NCBI GenBank assembly: GCA_002633025.1
Contig: NMRB01001035.1
Coordinates: forward strand, 83,288 to 147,287
DNA length: 64,000 nt
DNA from: Notospermus geniculatus
Taxonomy: Eukaryota; Nemertea; Pilidiophora; Heteronemertea; Lineidae
Direction: 5' to 3'
Positions within the stretch are counted from its first letter, which is position 1. Each line of letters starts with the position of its first letter. The position numbers and the translations under genes are program-made. Shown piece after piece: positions 21,281-33,372 of this stretch. The notes below the pieces were generated by a model that was not told where the DNA came from, made no database searches, and saw only the letters and a list, made by a program, of their open reading frames with translations.

Positions 21281-21729
21281 TTAGTCGTTTACGTTAGTTA
21301 ATATTTGACAACGGTTTATTACTTGAAATATTCCAGATATCACATGTAGATAAACTTTAGTCAATGTCTGTATGTCCTTCTTGAAAGCCTGAATATCTGA
21401 AGTGATAATCGTTGTGAGAGCATCGTGCGACGCGCCTGGTCCGAAATTCGGCGATGCTTTGGAGGAGTGTGCAAACTTGAAGAAATTTAATGAAGTAAGG
21501 ACGTTTACGTCGATCACGTATTTGAAATGACTGACATGTGAAACAAAAGATGAAATAAATTATTTTGAATTAATCACTTGATTTTATTTATTGTTTTTTA
21601 TTTCCATCACTCACGACGATACGTCGTATTGACACATGAAGAACAACAGTTTTGGAGGTTCTGGAAAATATCAAAATGTATCGAGTCTTGAAACTGATTT
21701 AGTCGTTGCTGCCATACAGTTGGGAAAGA
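21281..21729. other. Intergenic, undefined
   Basis: A minus-strand frame of 78 residues (21281-21517) occurs here, but it has no motif, start context or splice sites that would make it a gene. Nothing else is recognised. Confidence 0.35.
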
Positions 21730-21850
21730 ATAGTGAGCTTTCGCAAGCGCCCGGTTAGGCCATACGACAACGTTTATCTATTGTTTCGGTATACCCACAC
21801 AATAGATAAACGTCGTCGTAGGGCCTAACCGTTGCGAAACCTCGCTATTG
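21730..21850. repeat. Foldback repeat AATAGTGAGCTTTCGCAA
   Basis: The arms include GGTTAGGCC and ACGTTTATCTATTGT in inverted orientation around a short loop. Related GCGAAAC/CTATTGT words recur near 42960-43060 and 53360. Confidence 0.75.
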
Positions 21851-22266
21851 TTTCAGGGCCTAGCTACTAATACCCCCATCACACTGAGCTAGTTCTCAGT
21901 ACGTTCTTGAAAATTTTGCCGAACGGGCTCAAACTGTGTGCGAACGGATTGGACGTAGTGGCAACTTTTTACAGACTTTTTACGAACTTCATGGACGGGA
22001 AGGGTGCTCCAGAACATCGAGGCATTATTTGGCCAAGGGTTACACGTTCTAGCCCGTTTTACGATTTTTTTAGGACGGGGCAGGATTTTGAGGAATACGT
22101 CAGTGTGACAGGCCCTTAAATCATCTGGACCCCGATGGGAGGAACCTTTGGTTGTCAGGCAGACCTTGGTTGTTGGTGAAGTCTGGCTATTGAAATGCGT
22201 TTTATTGACAGGACATTCCAGCCAATCCCATGCACCATGCCTGTGTTCAATTTCGAATCAAGGCCT

Positions 22267-22462
22267 AAAGCCCAGGTCACACTGTGGCGACTTAGGCGGG
22301 CGAATCCCCGCGAACTAGAATGAAATGGTCCATGAACCATGTACATACATCTCTCTGTCATTACACTATTATGTCCAAAGGGGTGAGCACATGGTCCATG
22401 GACCATTTCATTCTAGTTTGGGGGATTCACCCGCCTAATTCGCCACAGTGTGATCTGGGCTT
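22267..22462. mobile_element. Palindromic MITE AAGCCCAGGTCACACTGTGG, copy 1
   Basis: Inverted ends AAGCCCAGGTCACACTGTGG enclose inner arms AATGAAATGGTCCATG and CATGGACCATTTCATT. Further copies are at 24733-24860 (left end missing), 29638-29976, 36211-36403 and a partial one at 63294-63370. Confidence 0.85.
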
Positions 22463-23615
22463 AACTGCATGTTCTTTTTCCAGCCAAGGTTCAGCTGGTT
22501 AGAAAACAATGTGCGTTGAACCGTTTAGAGTAAACCCTAAGTTCATTGTTGTATAGTTACTAGGGGTTTCATTGACATACGCCCGTCGGGGTCCAGATGA
22601 TTTAAACATACTTTAGTCCTAAACAGATACTTTATCCTCGCCTCTAAGAGGTCAGTCCAGAGTACTCATGACTACTTTGTTCCATGCCATAATAGGCGCC
22701 GGAGCTTCGTTCTTTGTTCGGCAATCAGAACGAAGAAGTTTGTTGGAATATTGTACTCACAATGACCTGGCAATGCCTATAGCCTTGCCTTGTAAGTGTC
22801 ACCTACTGGACATTTATGACTGATCTATTAGAGGCGAGGATAAAGTATTTTGATCAAAATTGGGAGACTTTTATGAGCATGAAAGGGTACCGATTACATG
22901 AATTTAATTCTTTGCAACGTGCTTCAGCAAAAAACCTAGAACACGAAGGGGGTTGAGGGTACCCAATATTGTTTTATCCCTCTGGCTAAAATCTTCCATG
23001 GTTTATTCCTCTCCGTATAAACATTTAAACATTTACATTCAACTCATTATTGTACTTTTAGTCTCGCACCCAAAGGTATTTAGTTTGAGTTTAAAACCAA
23101 GATTCACATTCTTTTATTTAAACAGTGTTCTTTGTTTGTAACAAAAATGCTATCTATAGTGTGTGGAGGCGCTACAAACGGAGAGATAAAATACCTTTGA
23201 TATTTTTTGCTTGTTTAAAATTCGTTGAAACAATTTCCCGAGGAATTAACTATCTAGAAGCATAAATATATCACAGACACTGGCATATTAATGCGACAAA
23301 TGTAAGCTTTTTTCCGTATTTCTTGTTCAATATCACACTATGTTTTTATCATTGTTTCATAACAACTCCATTTTTTTGTATTTGTGCCGTTAAAAGCAGG
23401 GCTTTGGAAAGATTGATTCGTTGAATAATTATTTATGTAGTGCGTAGGTTTTAAACTACATGTACTTTTTTAATTAGAGATTCTTTTGGTTCCCCAATAC
23501 TTGCTTAAGTCTATAATGAGTGTTGCAAAAGTATGCCTGCGCAGTTTAATTACTGACATTTTAAGCCTTCAGGTGTTGTTGTAGTTATAGGGCCGTATTC
23601 CAAAAGGGTGTTTAA

Positions 23616-23766
23616 AGGCCTGAACCCACTGTCGCGTTTTCCCACCGCGGTTTCATCACTGTCCGACAAATTCTTTGTTATATTCTCGGTCCGCTGCCTC
23701 TTTACAAAGCATTTTCTGCCGCTGCGTTTTCCTGCTGCGTGAAAACGCGTCAGTGGGTTCGGGCCT
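23616..23766. mobile_element. Foldback MITE AGGCCTGAACCCACTG (first copy only)
   Basis: Inverted ends AGGCCTGAACCCACTG and CAGTGGGTTCGGGCCT lie within a TTTAA...TTAA context. The second copy of the segment has a different foldback (26547-26621) within about 10 bp of the equivalent point. Confidence 0.75.
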
Positions 23767-24540
23767 TAAGTCTTAATCGCGCGATGATCACCCTTTTTGA
23801 ATCAGGTGTAATGAAATCTAATGTTCCCGATACCAGATGTCCGCTTCTTTTTTTCAGGGGACATCTCGTGACAGAAGTTCCTGTCTGTTAGTGTCCGGCC
23901 TATTGTAGCTGCCGCTTATTCCGTCAGAATCTTTTGTTGGGGGACATCTCATATCGAGGTACATGACATTCTACTACACCGGCCCTTTATGTTTTCCAAT
24001 TTACGACGAAACTGGAGCATCGCTGATGCTCTAGGCTTGACCACATTTGCTGCGAACTGGTTGGTGGGTGAACAACATGTACACTCATGGCCAAAAATAA
24101 ATGGACAGGAGTTTTTTCTGAATATCTCCAAACCAATGGGGGTAGAGAAAGTTGGTCCCAACATATACAGTAGCAAATTTTCCTGACTATCTTAAGGTAT
24201 CGGCGGGGGCGCCGGCTGTCGACAAAAAGTGGTAATATCATGGCCCTTTATTTAATGCAGTTCTTTTTATTGTTCGAGAAATAGTGCGGATCGTTGGCAA
24301 TCCGTTCACTTTCCATCAAAACAGACATTTTTGTGCTTTTTCAGATCACGATTTGACAAATTAATGACAAGTTTGGATGACAAATAACCTGATAACTGTC
24401 TCATTGGCATGCTGACAGTAAAGTTACTGAGATAAAAAAATACACGTCAGCTCTCATGAGCGTATGGTCCGCCGTATACGGTCAAATTTTCCATCAAATA
24501 TTAGCACTTTGGAATCAAATCCCGGTGTAACGTTAATGAA

Positions 24541-24732
24541 TGTACCCTGTTAGCCAGAGTCCGGCGGACTGGGAATGACGGCCGAAGGCCGTCATTCCCA
24601 GTCCTCCGGACTATGAATTATACGGACACTCTGTAATGTTACAACAGTAGTGTCAACGGTTGTCCGCCCGTAAATCACCGTCCGACCATTGTTCAGGTCT
24701 GAAAGGCCTTTGGCCTATTGTGAGTCACAAAC
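24541..24732. other. Short hairpin-rich spacer between duplicated segments
   Basis: AGTCCGGCGGACTGGGAATG and its complement form a hairpin at about 24560-24612. Similar TCCGCCGGAC words are near 34858 and 34900. No gene is present. Confidence 0.6.
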
Positions 24733-25224
24733 CATGTACATACATCTCTCTGTCATTACACTATTATGTCCAAAGGGGTGAGCACATGGTCCATGGACCA
24801 TTTCATTCTAGTTTGGGGGGATTCACCCGCCTAATTCGCCACAGTGTGACCTGGGCTTAACTGCATGTTCTTTTTCCAACCAAGGTTCAGCTGGTTAGAA
24901 AACAATGTGCGTTTAACCGTTTGGAGTAAACCCGAAGTTCATTGTTGTCTGGTTACTAGGGGTTTCACTGACATACGCCCATCGGGGTCCAGATGATTTA
25001 AACGTACTTTAGTCCTAGACAGATACTTTATCCTCGCCTCTAAGAGGTCAGTCCAGAGTACTCATGACTACTTTGTTCCATGTCATAATAGGCGCCGGAG
25101 CTTCGTTCTTTGTTCGGCAATCAGAACGAAGAAGTTTGTTGGAATATTGTACTCACAATGACCTGGCAATGCCTATAGCCTTGCCTTGTAAGTGTCACCT
25201 ACTGGACATTTATGACTGATCTAT

Positions 25225-25759
25225 AGGCCTGTCTACACGATCATACATTTGTTCAAAACATCATCAAACATTTGTATGATGATGTTCATGGACAGATATT
25301 TGATTGTGTAGGCTGTTTTCCCAACAAACTTGAACAGCAACCAACAAGTATGATGATGTTCAAATTTGTGTGATGATGTTCATGGACAAATGTATGATCG
25401 TGTGGACTGTTTTCCCAACAAACCTGAACATGTATGATGATGTTCAAATTTTTAGCTGCATGTTTCATCTTGCCAATGCAAAACACCCCCCAAAAAATGT
25501 GTGATGATGTCCAGGCACAAATGTATGATCGTGTGGACGGTTTTCCCAACAAACTTGAACATCATCCAACATTATCCTTTCTCCATCATACTTCATCATA
25601 CAAATCATACAAGTCTATGATGCTGTTTTGAACAATGTATGATGATGTTCAAAATTTTAGCTGCATTGTCACAAGACAGAAATCGACACACAAGCTGGAC
25701 ATCATCATACAAATGTATGATGATGTTTTGAACAAATGTATGATCGTGTAGACAGGCCT
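25225..25759. mobile_element. 535-bp foldback element with repeated ATGATGATGTTCAA words
   Basis: The ends AGGCCTGTCTACACGATCAT and complement are inverted. The interior repeats TATGATGATGTTC, GATCGTGTGGAC and TTCCCAACAAAC several times in both orientations. The empty site is CTGATCTATTAGAGGCGAGG in the first copy at about 22820. Confidence 0.85.
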
Positions 25760-26546
25760 TTAGAGGCGAGGATAAAGTATTTTGATCAAACTTGGGAGAC
25801 TTTTATGAGCATGAAAGGGTACCGATAACATGTATTTAATTCTTTGCAACGTGCTCCAGAAAAAAAACTAAAACACGAAGAGGGGTTGAGGGTACCCAAT
25901 ATTGTTTTATCCCTCTGGCTAAAATCTTCCATGGTTTATTCCTCTCTGTATAAACATTTAAACATTTACATTCAACTCATTATTGTACTTTTAGTCTCGC
26001 ACCCAAAGGTATATAGTTTGAGTTTAAAACCAAGATTCACATTGTTTTATTTAAACAGTGTTCTTTGTTTGTAACAAAAATGCTATCTATAGTGTGTGGA
26101 GGCGCTACAAACGGAGAGATAAAATACCTTTGATATTTTTTGCTTGTTTAAAATTCTTTGAAACAATTTCCCGAGGAATTAACTATCTAGAAGCATAAAT
26201 ATATCACAGACACTGGCATATTAATGCGACAATGTAAGCTTTTTTCCGTATTTCTTGTTCAATATCACACCATGTTTTTATCACTGTTTCATAACAAATC
26301 CATTTTTTTTGTATTTGTGCCTTAAAAGCAGGGCTTTGGAAAGATTGATTCGTTGAATAATTATTTATGTAGTGCGTAGGTTTTAAACTACATGTACTTT
26401 TTTAATTAGAGATTCTTTGGTTACCCAATACTTGTTTAAGTCTATAATGAGTGTTGCAAAAGTATGCCTGCGCAGTTTAATTACTAACATTTTAAGCCTT
26501 CAGGTGTTGTTGTAGTTTTAGGGCCGTATTCAAAAAGGGTGTTTAA

Positions 26547-26621
26547 GACTTAGACGCGTGTAACTTCGTCAAATGCATGGTAGAAGTCTGTGCATTTAGT
26601 GAAGTTACACGCGTCTAAGTC
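26547..26621. repeat. Short foldback GACTTAGACGCGTGTAACTT
   Basis: A near-perfect 27-bp inverted repeat surrounds a 20-bp centre. It replaces the 23616-23766 MITE of the other copy. Confidence 0.75.
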
Positions 26622-27098
26622 TTAATCGCGCGATGATCACCCTTTTTGAATCAGGTGTAATGAAATCTAATGTTCCCGATACCAGATGTCCGCTTCTTTT
26701 GTTCAGGGGACATCTCGTGACAGAAGCTCCTGTCTGTTAGTGTCCGGCCTATTGCAGCTGCCGCTTATTCCGTCAGAATCTATTGTTGGGGGACATCTCA
26801 TATCGGGGTACATGACATTCTACTACACCGGCCCTTTATGTTTTCCAATTTACGACGAAACTGGAGCATCGGTGATGCTCTAGGCTTGACCACATTTGCT
26901 GCGAACTGGTTGGTGGGTGAACAACATGTACACTCATGACCAAAAATAAATGGACAGCAGTTTTTCCTGAATATCTACAAACCAATGGGGTAGAGAAAAT
27001 TGGTCCCAACATATACAGTAACAAATTTTCCTGACTATCTTATGGTATCGGCGGGGGCACCGGCTGTCGACAAAAAGTGGCAATATCATGGCCCTTTA

Positions 27099-28226
27099 AC
27101 CTCTAAAAAGTCCGGACGCGAAAGAACGCGAAATTTCTTTTGTCCTTACACGTTAAGTTGTCGTGTGGGGGATTTTGGCTAATGTTGCAATGTACTTATC
27201 CTCCAAACATTCATCAAAAGAATAGGTCAAATCTTTGTTGTTTGGAAATGCATGTATTTAGGCCCCTTTTTAGGGGTTTCAAAAATGTGAACACTATTTT
27301 AGCTGTTCTGTTTGGTGTTGTGTTTAAGGAATTAAACCCGAGGCGGAGGGTCTTGGTTGCGACACCAAACCCGCGAGGGTGGAGCTAAAATGTAGTCCAA
27401 ACCCGAGGCGCTTCGCCGAGGGTTTGGACGGAATTTTTGCTCCACCCGAGCGAGTTTGGTGTCGCAACCAAGACCCGAAGCCGAGGGTTTAATTTCTATT
27501 CTAAAATACCTCAAACTAAACATAGTATACAAATGTACATAGGTTCAGTGCAGTTAGATTGCAATAAATAGGCCTAAGATATCAGGGAGGACGCTCCGTC
27601 GATGACGCGACATCAGTGAATCACGCACTGTGTGTACAAACCTGTACATCGTGCCTACATCGTGTACATCTGTGTGCAGCGCTAGCAGCAAGCTGCAGGA
27701 GTCGAAATGAGGTCGCAGGGCGTTTTCTTCAACGGATTATCCGCAGGAAATGTACCTGATGGTACAAAACCTTGTTGGGATAGGTCACTGAGTATCCACC
27801 TGGCCGACATTCGCTGCACTACCTCGCTGAATGCTCGAAGCGAGAAATGTTGGACGCCCGACGCCATTGTGGAAACACTGAGCGAGGGTCTTGGTTGTGT
27901 CACCCAGACCCGCTGCATTCAGAATGAGGCTAATGCATTATCCATTTGAAACATACGCACGAGATACCAAGGTATTTTAGAATCTCGAACCTGGGAAAAA
28001 ATTTGCGTTCTGAACTGGTGTTTCACGTTCTAAAATAGTGTTCACATTTTTTGAAACCCTTAAAAAGGGGCCTAAATATTTCCAAACAACAAAGATGACC
28101 TATTCTATAGATGAATGTTTGGAGGATAAGTACATTGCAACATTAGCCAAAATCCCCCACACGACAACTTTACGTATAAGGACAAACGAAATTTCGCGTT
28201 CTTTCGCGTCCGGACTTTTTTGAGTG
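27099..28226. mobile_element. 1128-bp TA-flanked foldback transposon (mariner-like, non-autonomous)
   Basis: Terminal repeats of about 200 bp start near AAAAAGTCCGGACGCGAAAG. TA flanks both ends (27097-27098, 28227-28228), and the other segment copy has the empty target CCCTTTATTTAATG at about 24246. The middle holds a further hairpin (27331-27493, ATTAAACCCGAGGC and complement) and about 450 bp with no recognised domain (frames at 27682-27918 minus and 27707-27949 plus overlap each other). Confidence 0.88.
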
Positions 28227-29504
28227 TATTTAATGCAGTTCTTTTTATTGTTCGAGAAATAGTGCGGATCGTTGGCGGGAGAATCCGTTCACGTGCCATC
28301 AAAACAGACATTTTTTGCTTCTTCAGATCATGATTTGACAAATTAACGACAAGTTTGGATGACAAATAACCTGATAACTGTCTCATTGGCATGCTGACAG
28401 TAAAGTTACTGAGATTAAAAAATACACGTCAGCTCTCATGAGTGTATGGTCCGCCGTATGCGGTCAAATTTTCCATCAAATATTAAAGCCGCACAGTACA
28501 AAATGTATTGAAATTCACGATATTTTCAAAAAGTTAGGAGAGTGCACATAGAGGTCCCATAACCTCCTGAAGGTCCCCAAAATGCTTGCCTGATACGCAC
28601 TTCACAGAATCAAGGCCTAGTTTTCAACACGCATTGGAAAAAACTGCAAGGAGAGCTCTGATGTATTCTGACAGAGCGTAGTACATTTTACACTACGCTG
28701 ACGTCGTGATGTCGTGCGAGAATCGCGGCGATGATTTGCGTTTTTCACATTCAATACAGTGGGGCTTTAACACTTGGGAATCAAATCCTGGTTCGAGGTT
28801 ATATTTTTGTCCAGGTTTTAGAAGGAACCACCCCAAGACCTTCGAGAAAGTGATGTGTAGTTATCCTTTTTAAATTCCCATAACATGGAAATGGGTGAGC
28901 TGATTTTCATGCGGTTTTCAGTTTCATGCTGCCTGATTAATGCTCCACAGTATTACGTAGAACACCAGAAGTAGATGAAACCATTTCAGGTAACCTTTCA
29001 GATATGACGAGTTGACACCAAAAATAATGCAAGCACCGTTTCAAACATTCCAACCAAGTCCCTGTGCAAGAGATTGGAAATATGGCCGAATATTTACGAC
29101 CAACTTCTTTAGAGCACGATTTTCTTATAGCTAAAAGTAGTCCTCAGTATGCGTTACGTCGCACCGCTCCTCTTGGGAAATAAATGCAGTTTGGTCGATT
29201 TCATTTAATCTTATGCTCAATTTATCATTAATGCCTCGACGAAATCATGAAATGCTAATTGAAATTATAGCCAATGTTATTGGACCACCACCTCCACCCA
29301 CATCCTTATTGGGTACGAGGTTGAAGACAACCAGTGCGCACTGCGTCATTATCGTATCCTCAGATTTTTTTGAGTGAAGCCCCTTTCACACCGGACCTGC
29401 ATGACGCGGCGTACCGAGTACGCCGAAAGTAGGCTGCGAACTCATGACATAAATGTTGCTACGCGCAAGATCGGCCTAGCCCCTGAACCCACACTAAAGC
29501 CCAG

Positions 29505-29640
29505 AGCCCAGTTTCACAAAGAATCTTAAGTCTAAGAAAAAACTTAAGTCTGAAATGAAGTCATCTGATTTGCTGAAACCCTGGTCACATGATGACTTAA
29601 GTCAAACTTTAGACTTAAGTTTCTTTGTGAAACTGGGCCC
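29505..29640. mobile_element. Foldback MITE GCCCAGTTTCACAAAGAA
   Basis: Inverted ends with inner ACTTAAGTCTAA arms. The counterpart is at 36078-36213 in the second copy, and the element abuts the next MITE. Confidence 0.75.
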
Positions 29641-29976
29641 AGGTCACAATGTGGCGACTTAAGCAAGGTTCATTGGCACACGGATCCGATCCGTTTCCAG
29701 TCCGTTTGCCCCTAGTTTCCCGGATACGACAACGCTGAAGTCCATTTGATAGATTTTTTACGGACATGAACCGGACTAATTCCGTGTGCCAATGAACCTT
29801 GCTTTAGGCGGGCGAATCCCCGCGAACTGGAATGAAATGGCCCATGAACCATGTACACACCTCTCTCTGTCATTACACTATTATGTCCAAAGGGGTGAGC
29901 ACATGGTCCATGGACCATTTCATTCCAGTTCGCCGGGATTCGCCCGCCTAAGTCGCCACAGTGTGACCTGGGCTTA
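29638..29976. mobile_element. Palindromic MITE AAGCCCAGGTCACACTGTGG, copy with nested insert
   Basis: Same family as 22267-22462; its left arm is split by the 142-bp element at 29662-29803. Confidence 0.85.
29662..29803. mobile_element. TTA-flanked MITE, 142 bp (PIF/Harbinger-like)
   Basis: The ends AGCAAGGTTCATTGGCACAC and complement are inverted, and TTA flanks both (29659-29661, 29804-29806). The second copy (36232) is uninterrupted. A TTA duplication is typical of PIF/Harbinger elements. Confidence 0.85.
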
Positions 29977-31003
29977 AGCAAAAGTACGCAACACTACGCC
30001 CTCCTATACGTAACACTAGGCCAACCTCAAAGGATTTTTCGTCGGACTGTCGTAGGGTAGCGTACTGTTGCGTATACGCCCAGTTCTGTACGCCGAAAGT
30101 ACGCAAAAAATTAAACATGTTTATTTTTTGCGTTCATCTCGCGTACCCCTTTGCGCCCCTCGGCGTATTGCCAAGGTCTAGGCCAACGTAGGCACAGCGT
30201 ACATGCAGGTAGTGCGGCCATCTCGCGTGCCCCTTTGTGTCCCTCCGCGTAATTGCAGTTCAGCTTTAAAATGGAGAATTCTTTGGGTGTGTGACAAATC
30301 ACGAATGACGAGTGAAAAATGCACACCATCCAAGAAACAGTCAACAAGCCAAAAAAAGGCATGTGTACCTTACAATAAGACAAACTTAGCAGCATTCAAG
30401 TGCAGACTATTTTCAGCAACATTAAAAGGCTAAACGTTTCGTGAAGTTAAACTAAGCGAAATTCAACACAACAGGGTAAACACCGTTAATTCCCGAAAAA
30501 TTTTGGTTTTCCGTCATCGTTTCTAAAGAGACGAACGGTTGTATTTGTCGATATGGAAAATTTTTCTCTTTTCCATCACCGCACCCCTCTCTCAACTCTT
30601 TATTTCCTCGTTTTCGTGACTCGATTATATAGTCTGTTGTCGCCAACAACCTATTTATTGCCCTCAGCTTTGAGTCTTTGGAAGACGAAAAAAAAAGATA
30701 TCGGCCTAGATTGCGCGGTTTTACCGTAATTCTTGATAAGTTGGCAAAGTTTATAGAAAGAATATAAACCGTCTCTTTCTTTGTATTTCAGGGGCGTACA
30801 TTGTAGATGTTCATGTTTGTTCGGCGTTTGGAGGAAAACCATACAAAATTTATTGTTACAAGTTTATAATAGAAAATAACAGACGGATAGTTGCATTCAT
30901 AATCTTAAAGAGAATGTATCACAGTATTTTCGCGGGCCAGAAAAATCATCGTTTATTTTCATTTTGTAGCCAAAAAATTGGATTAGTTATACATGTAAGA
31001 CAG

Positions 31004-31383
31004 CAGCCGTGGTTACACTACATAAAAATACCCGTGTTTTTCCAGACCCGTGTCAAACCCGTGTGTACGAAAATCCCGGCGAGAGGTCACACTACTACAC
31101 TGTAGTTGAGTAGCCCGGTGACAGTGTTGCGCTGCAAACATTGACTCTTCGGTCATTTCTGAATTGGCACACATTGTCGGAGGCGCGAAAACGACGTCAA
31201 TTAATGGCTGCGCCATCTGTCGCCGTGCGAAGAACTAACGAACACACGGGGATTTCGAAAAGCACGGCGAGATTGCCGTGTCTCAAAAACGGCGCGTTTT
31301 TCAGACACGGGTTTCTTGAAGCCCGGCAATTCATAGGTGTGACCGCAAAAAACCCTGGGATTTTATGTAGTGTAACCACGGCT
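31004..31383. mobile_element. Foldback MITE AGCCGTGGTTACACTACAT
   Basis: The 20-bp inverted ends AGCCGTGGTTACACTACATA and complement enclose about 340 bp containing CGTGTTTTTCAGACACGGG words. The second copy is at 37413-37961 with a nested insert. Confidence 0.85.
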
Positions 31384-31640
31384 AGTGACTGCAGGCACTA
31401 GTTGGCCCTGATTTAGGTCTACTTTATGATCAGTCCATTGACTTGCATATTTGATTCTTTCGTCATGTCAAAACTATTTGAGGGTAGACCTCGTTTCGAT
31501 GGCTTCAGTAGAATCTGACTTGTCACATCCTCACAGCCGACTGATTCCGCGGATAATGACCTGATTTTTCTGTGTCGTCACGGGATTCCCTCGACAGTCG
31601 GTTCATATGCACTATTTTAGCAGGGTTTGGTGGCATACTG

Positions 31641-33060
31641 AGGCCATATTCATAAAAGGCTGCTAAAATAGTTGCCAACTAGGGGATAGTTGGCTTCTAA
31701 CTCAGTAGTTGCCTTCTTGTTAGTTGACATCTATTTTTCTATTCATAAAACAGCACTAGGAACCCTGCTAACTAGTTGCCAGCTAGAAAATAATAGTTGT
31801 GAACTAGAATGTGGGAAGACGGCCAAACCACAAAAACCACAAGATGTCAGTTTCAATTTCAATGGGCTGAGTGTTTACTTTGAGGACACTAAGGTCATAG
31901 GTTCTTTAGGGGATGATGTTTTATGCATTGTGGCCAATGGCTGATATTTATAAAAGGTAGCATATGCTTTTACTTTAAATTTTGTAGTAAATTTACATTG
32001 AACACCAGTCATTAGGCCTATCTGTCACTGTACACGGTGTACCCCAGTTGCTCGCACGAAGAAGGGAATGTTTTGTTTGATTTGTAATTCGAACTACACT
32101 TGTTTTTCATAATTCACAAATGTGAAGATCATGTATTAACTGGAATCAGTGACAGGGCACTTTGTAGTGCAGTTTGACTTAATGTAGGCTACTTAAACAT
32201 CAATGATTCTAATTTGTTTACCATCGCTGTCTTGGATAGGCTAAAACTTGGCCGCTCAGGGAAGAAGTGAAGTCTAAACTCAGTTACATCACGTAGATGC
32301 TCTCATTGTCATTTTATCGTTCCATTAACAAGAGGATATTGAAAATGTCATATATGGTTCCCTTAGGTTCATTAGATAAGAATGGAAATTGTCATATGTT
32401 AGGCCATGATGCTGATCATCAAGGTTATTGCATAATCAAAATGGGCATCCTCAATAACATAAGTTTGAGTGATATCATTTTCAAGTTTGACGATGACGTT
32501 GACATCTTATCATGTAGGCCTACGTCACTGCATTTGAAACATGATGGGTTGTAATGGAACCCCCAACAATGTATGAAAATGTTCCCGATGCGTAATATTG
32601 CAGGGCAAGAGTGACTTGCTGATAAGGAAGAAGAGCCTTGTATCGTTTTGTTGGATGCTCGATATCTGGGGTAACTAAGTCCGTGATGAACATTATTTCT
32701 TCCCGTGAGAATCTGTATATCGGAATCATTTCATCATCACTGAAGATATCTACAGGGTTTCGGCTGTCTCTAAATACTCGCTGTCGGTGTAAAGCACGGC
32801 ACATTTCGCCAATTTCCACAATCTCAAGGAGTTTCCTTGCCATGTTGTCTTGTCAGTGCCAAGCAGGAATATGAAATAGTTGGCAACTAGTGACTTAGAG
32901 GTACCCAAGATCACCTCTAACTTTAGCAGCCAACCTAGCATGGAACTAGGCCTAGCAACATTTTATGAATAACGCTTGGAAGTCAACTAGGGATAGTAGC
33001 CAACTACAGGCCAATTTAGTTGTCAACTAGGCTTAGAAGCGTTTTATGAATATGGCCCCA
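31641..33060 (-). mobile_element. Decayed PIF/Harbinger-like transposon
   Basis: The ends GGCCATATTCATAAAA on the left and TTTTATGAATATGGCC on the right are inverted. Sub-terminal repeats of CTAGTTGGCAACTA type follow. The minus strand encodes the start of a Harbinger transposase (32843-32520). The site is empty in the second segment copy near 38217. The left 880 bp hold no recognised domain. Confidence 0.75.
32520..32843 (-). pseudogene. Harbinger transposase N-terminal fragment
   Basis: A 107-residue frame opens with ATG about 215 bp inside the element end. Residues 24-50 (FRDSRNPVDIFSDDE, YRFSREEI) and 60-90 (DIEHPTKRYKALLPYQQV, ALQYYASGTF) match the conserved N-terminal region of HARBI1/PIF nucleases as I know the family. 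After residue 95 the frame loses similarity and stops, so the DDE catalytic domain is missing, and the protein cannot be an active transposase. It is part of the element 31641-33060 and is related to the plus-strand fragment at 34656-34853. Confidence 0.85.
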
Positions 33061-33372
33061 GGAAGTGAGTAGCGTGGGGAATGGAGCCAAAAAACCACCA
33101 TGTTTCTCTCTGTTGGTAATACATTTGTACATGGGGGTGTAAATCCCACCGTTCAAAAGTTAGCTGTACATCAGGGGCCATATTCATAAAACCCTGCTAA
33201 GCCTAGTTGGCAACTATTTTGAGCCTTAGCTGCCAACTAACCCTAGTTGGATACTAATCATTATTCATAAAATACCGCTAAGCTTAGTTGACTGCTATGT
33301 TGCCCGCTAACTTTAGAGGTGATCTTGGGTACCTCTAAGTCACTAGTTGGCAACTATATCCTTCATTTTGTA

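Larger units (their letters stand above)
22267..24540 (+). repeat. Segmental duplication pair 2, first copy
   Basis: Collinear with 24730-28790, beginning in the GGTCCATGGACC foldback. It has no gene that I recognise. It carries its own insertion (23616-23766) and lacks those at 25225 and 27099. Confidence 0.85.
24733..28790 (+). repeat. Segmental duplication pair 2, second copy
   Basis: Collinear with 22320-24540 but enlarged by insertions at 25225-25759 and 27099-28226. No coding sequence is recognised outside the mobile elements. Confidence 0.85.
28790..33175 (+). repeat. Segmental duplication pair 3, first copy
   Basis: Collinear with 34940-38335, starting GGTTCGAGGTTATATTTTTG. It carries the Harbinger remnant 31641-33060 and the TTA-flanked MITE 29662-29803, both absent from the second copy. 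Confidence 0.85.

Noticed and set aside
21281-21517. 78-residue minus-strand frame
   Set aside because: It looks moderately protein-like but has no motif, partner exon or second copy to support it.
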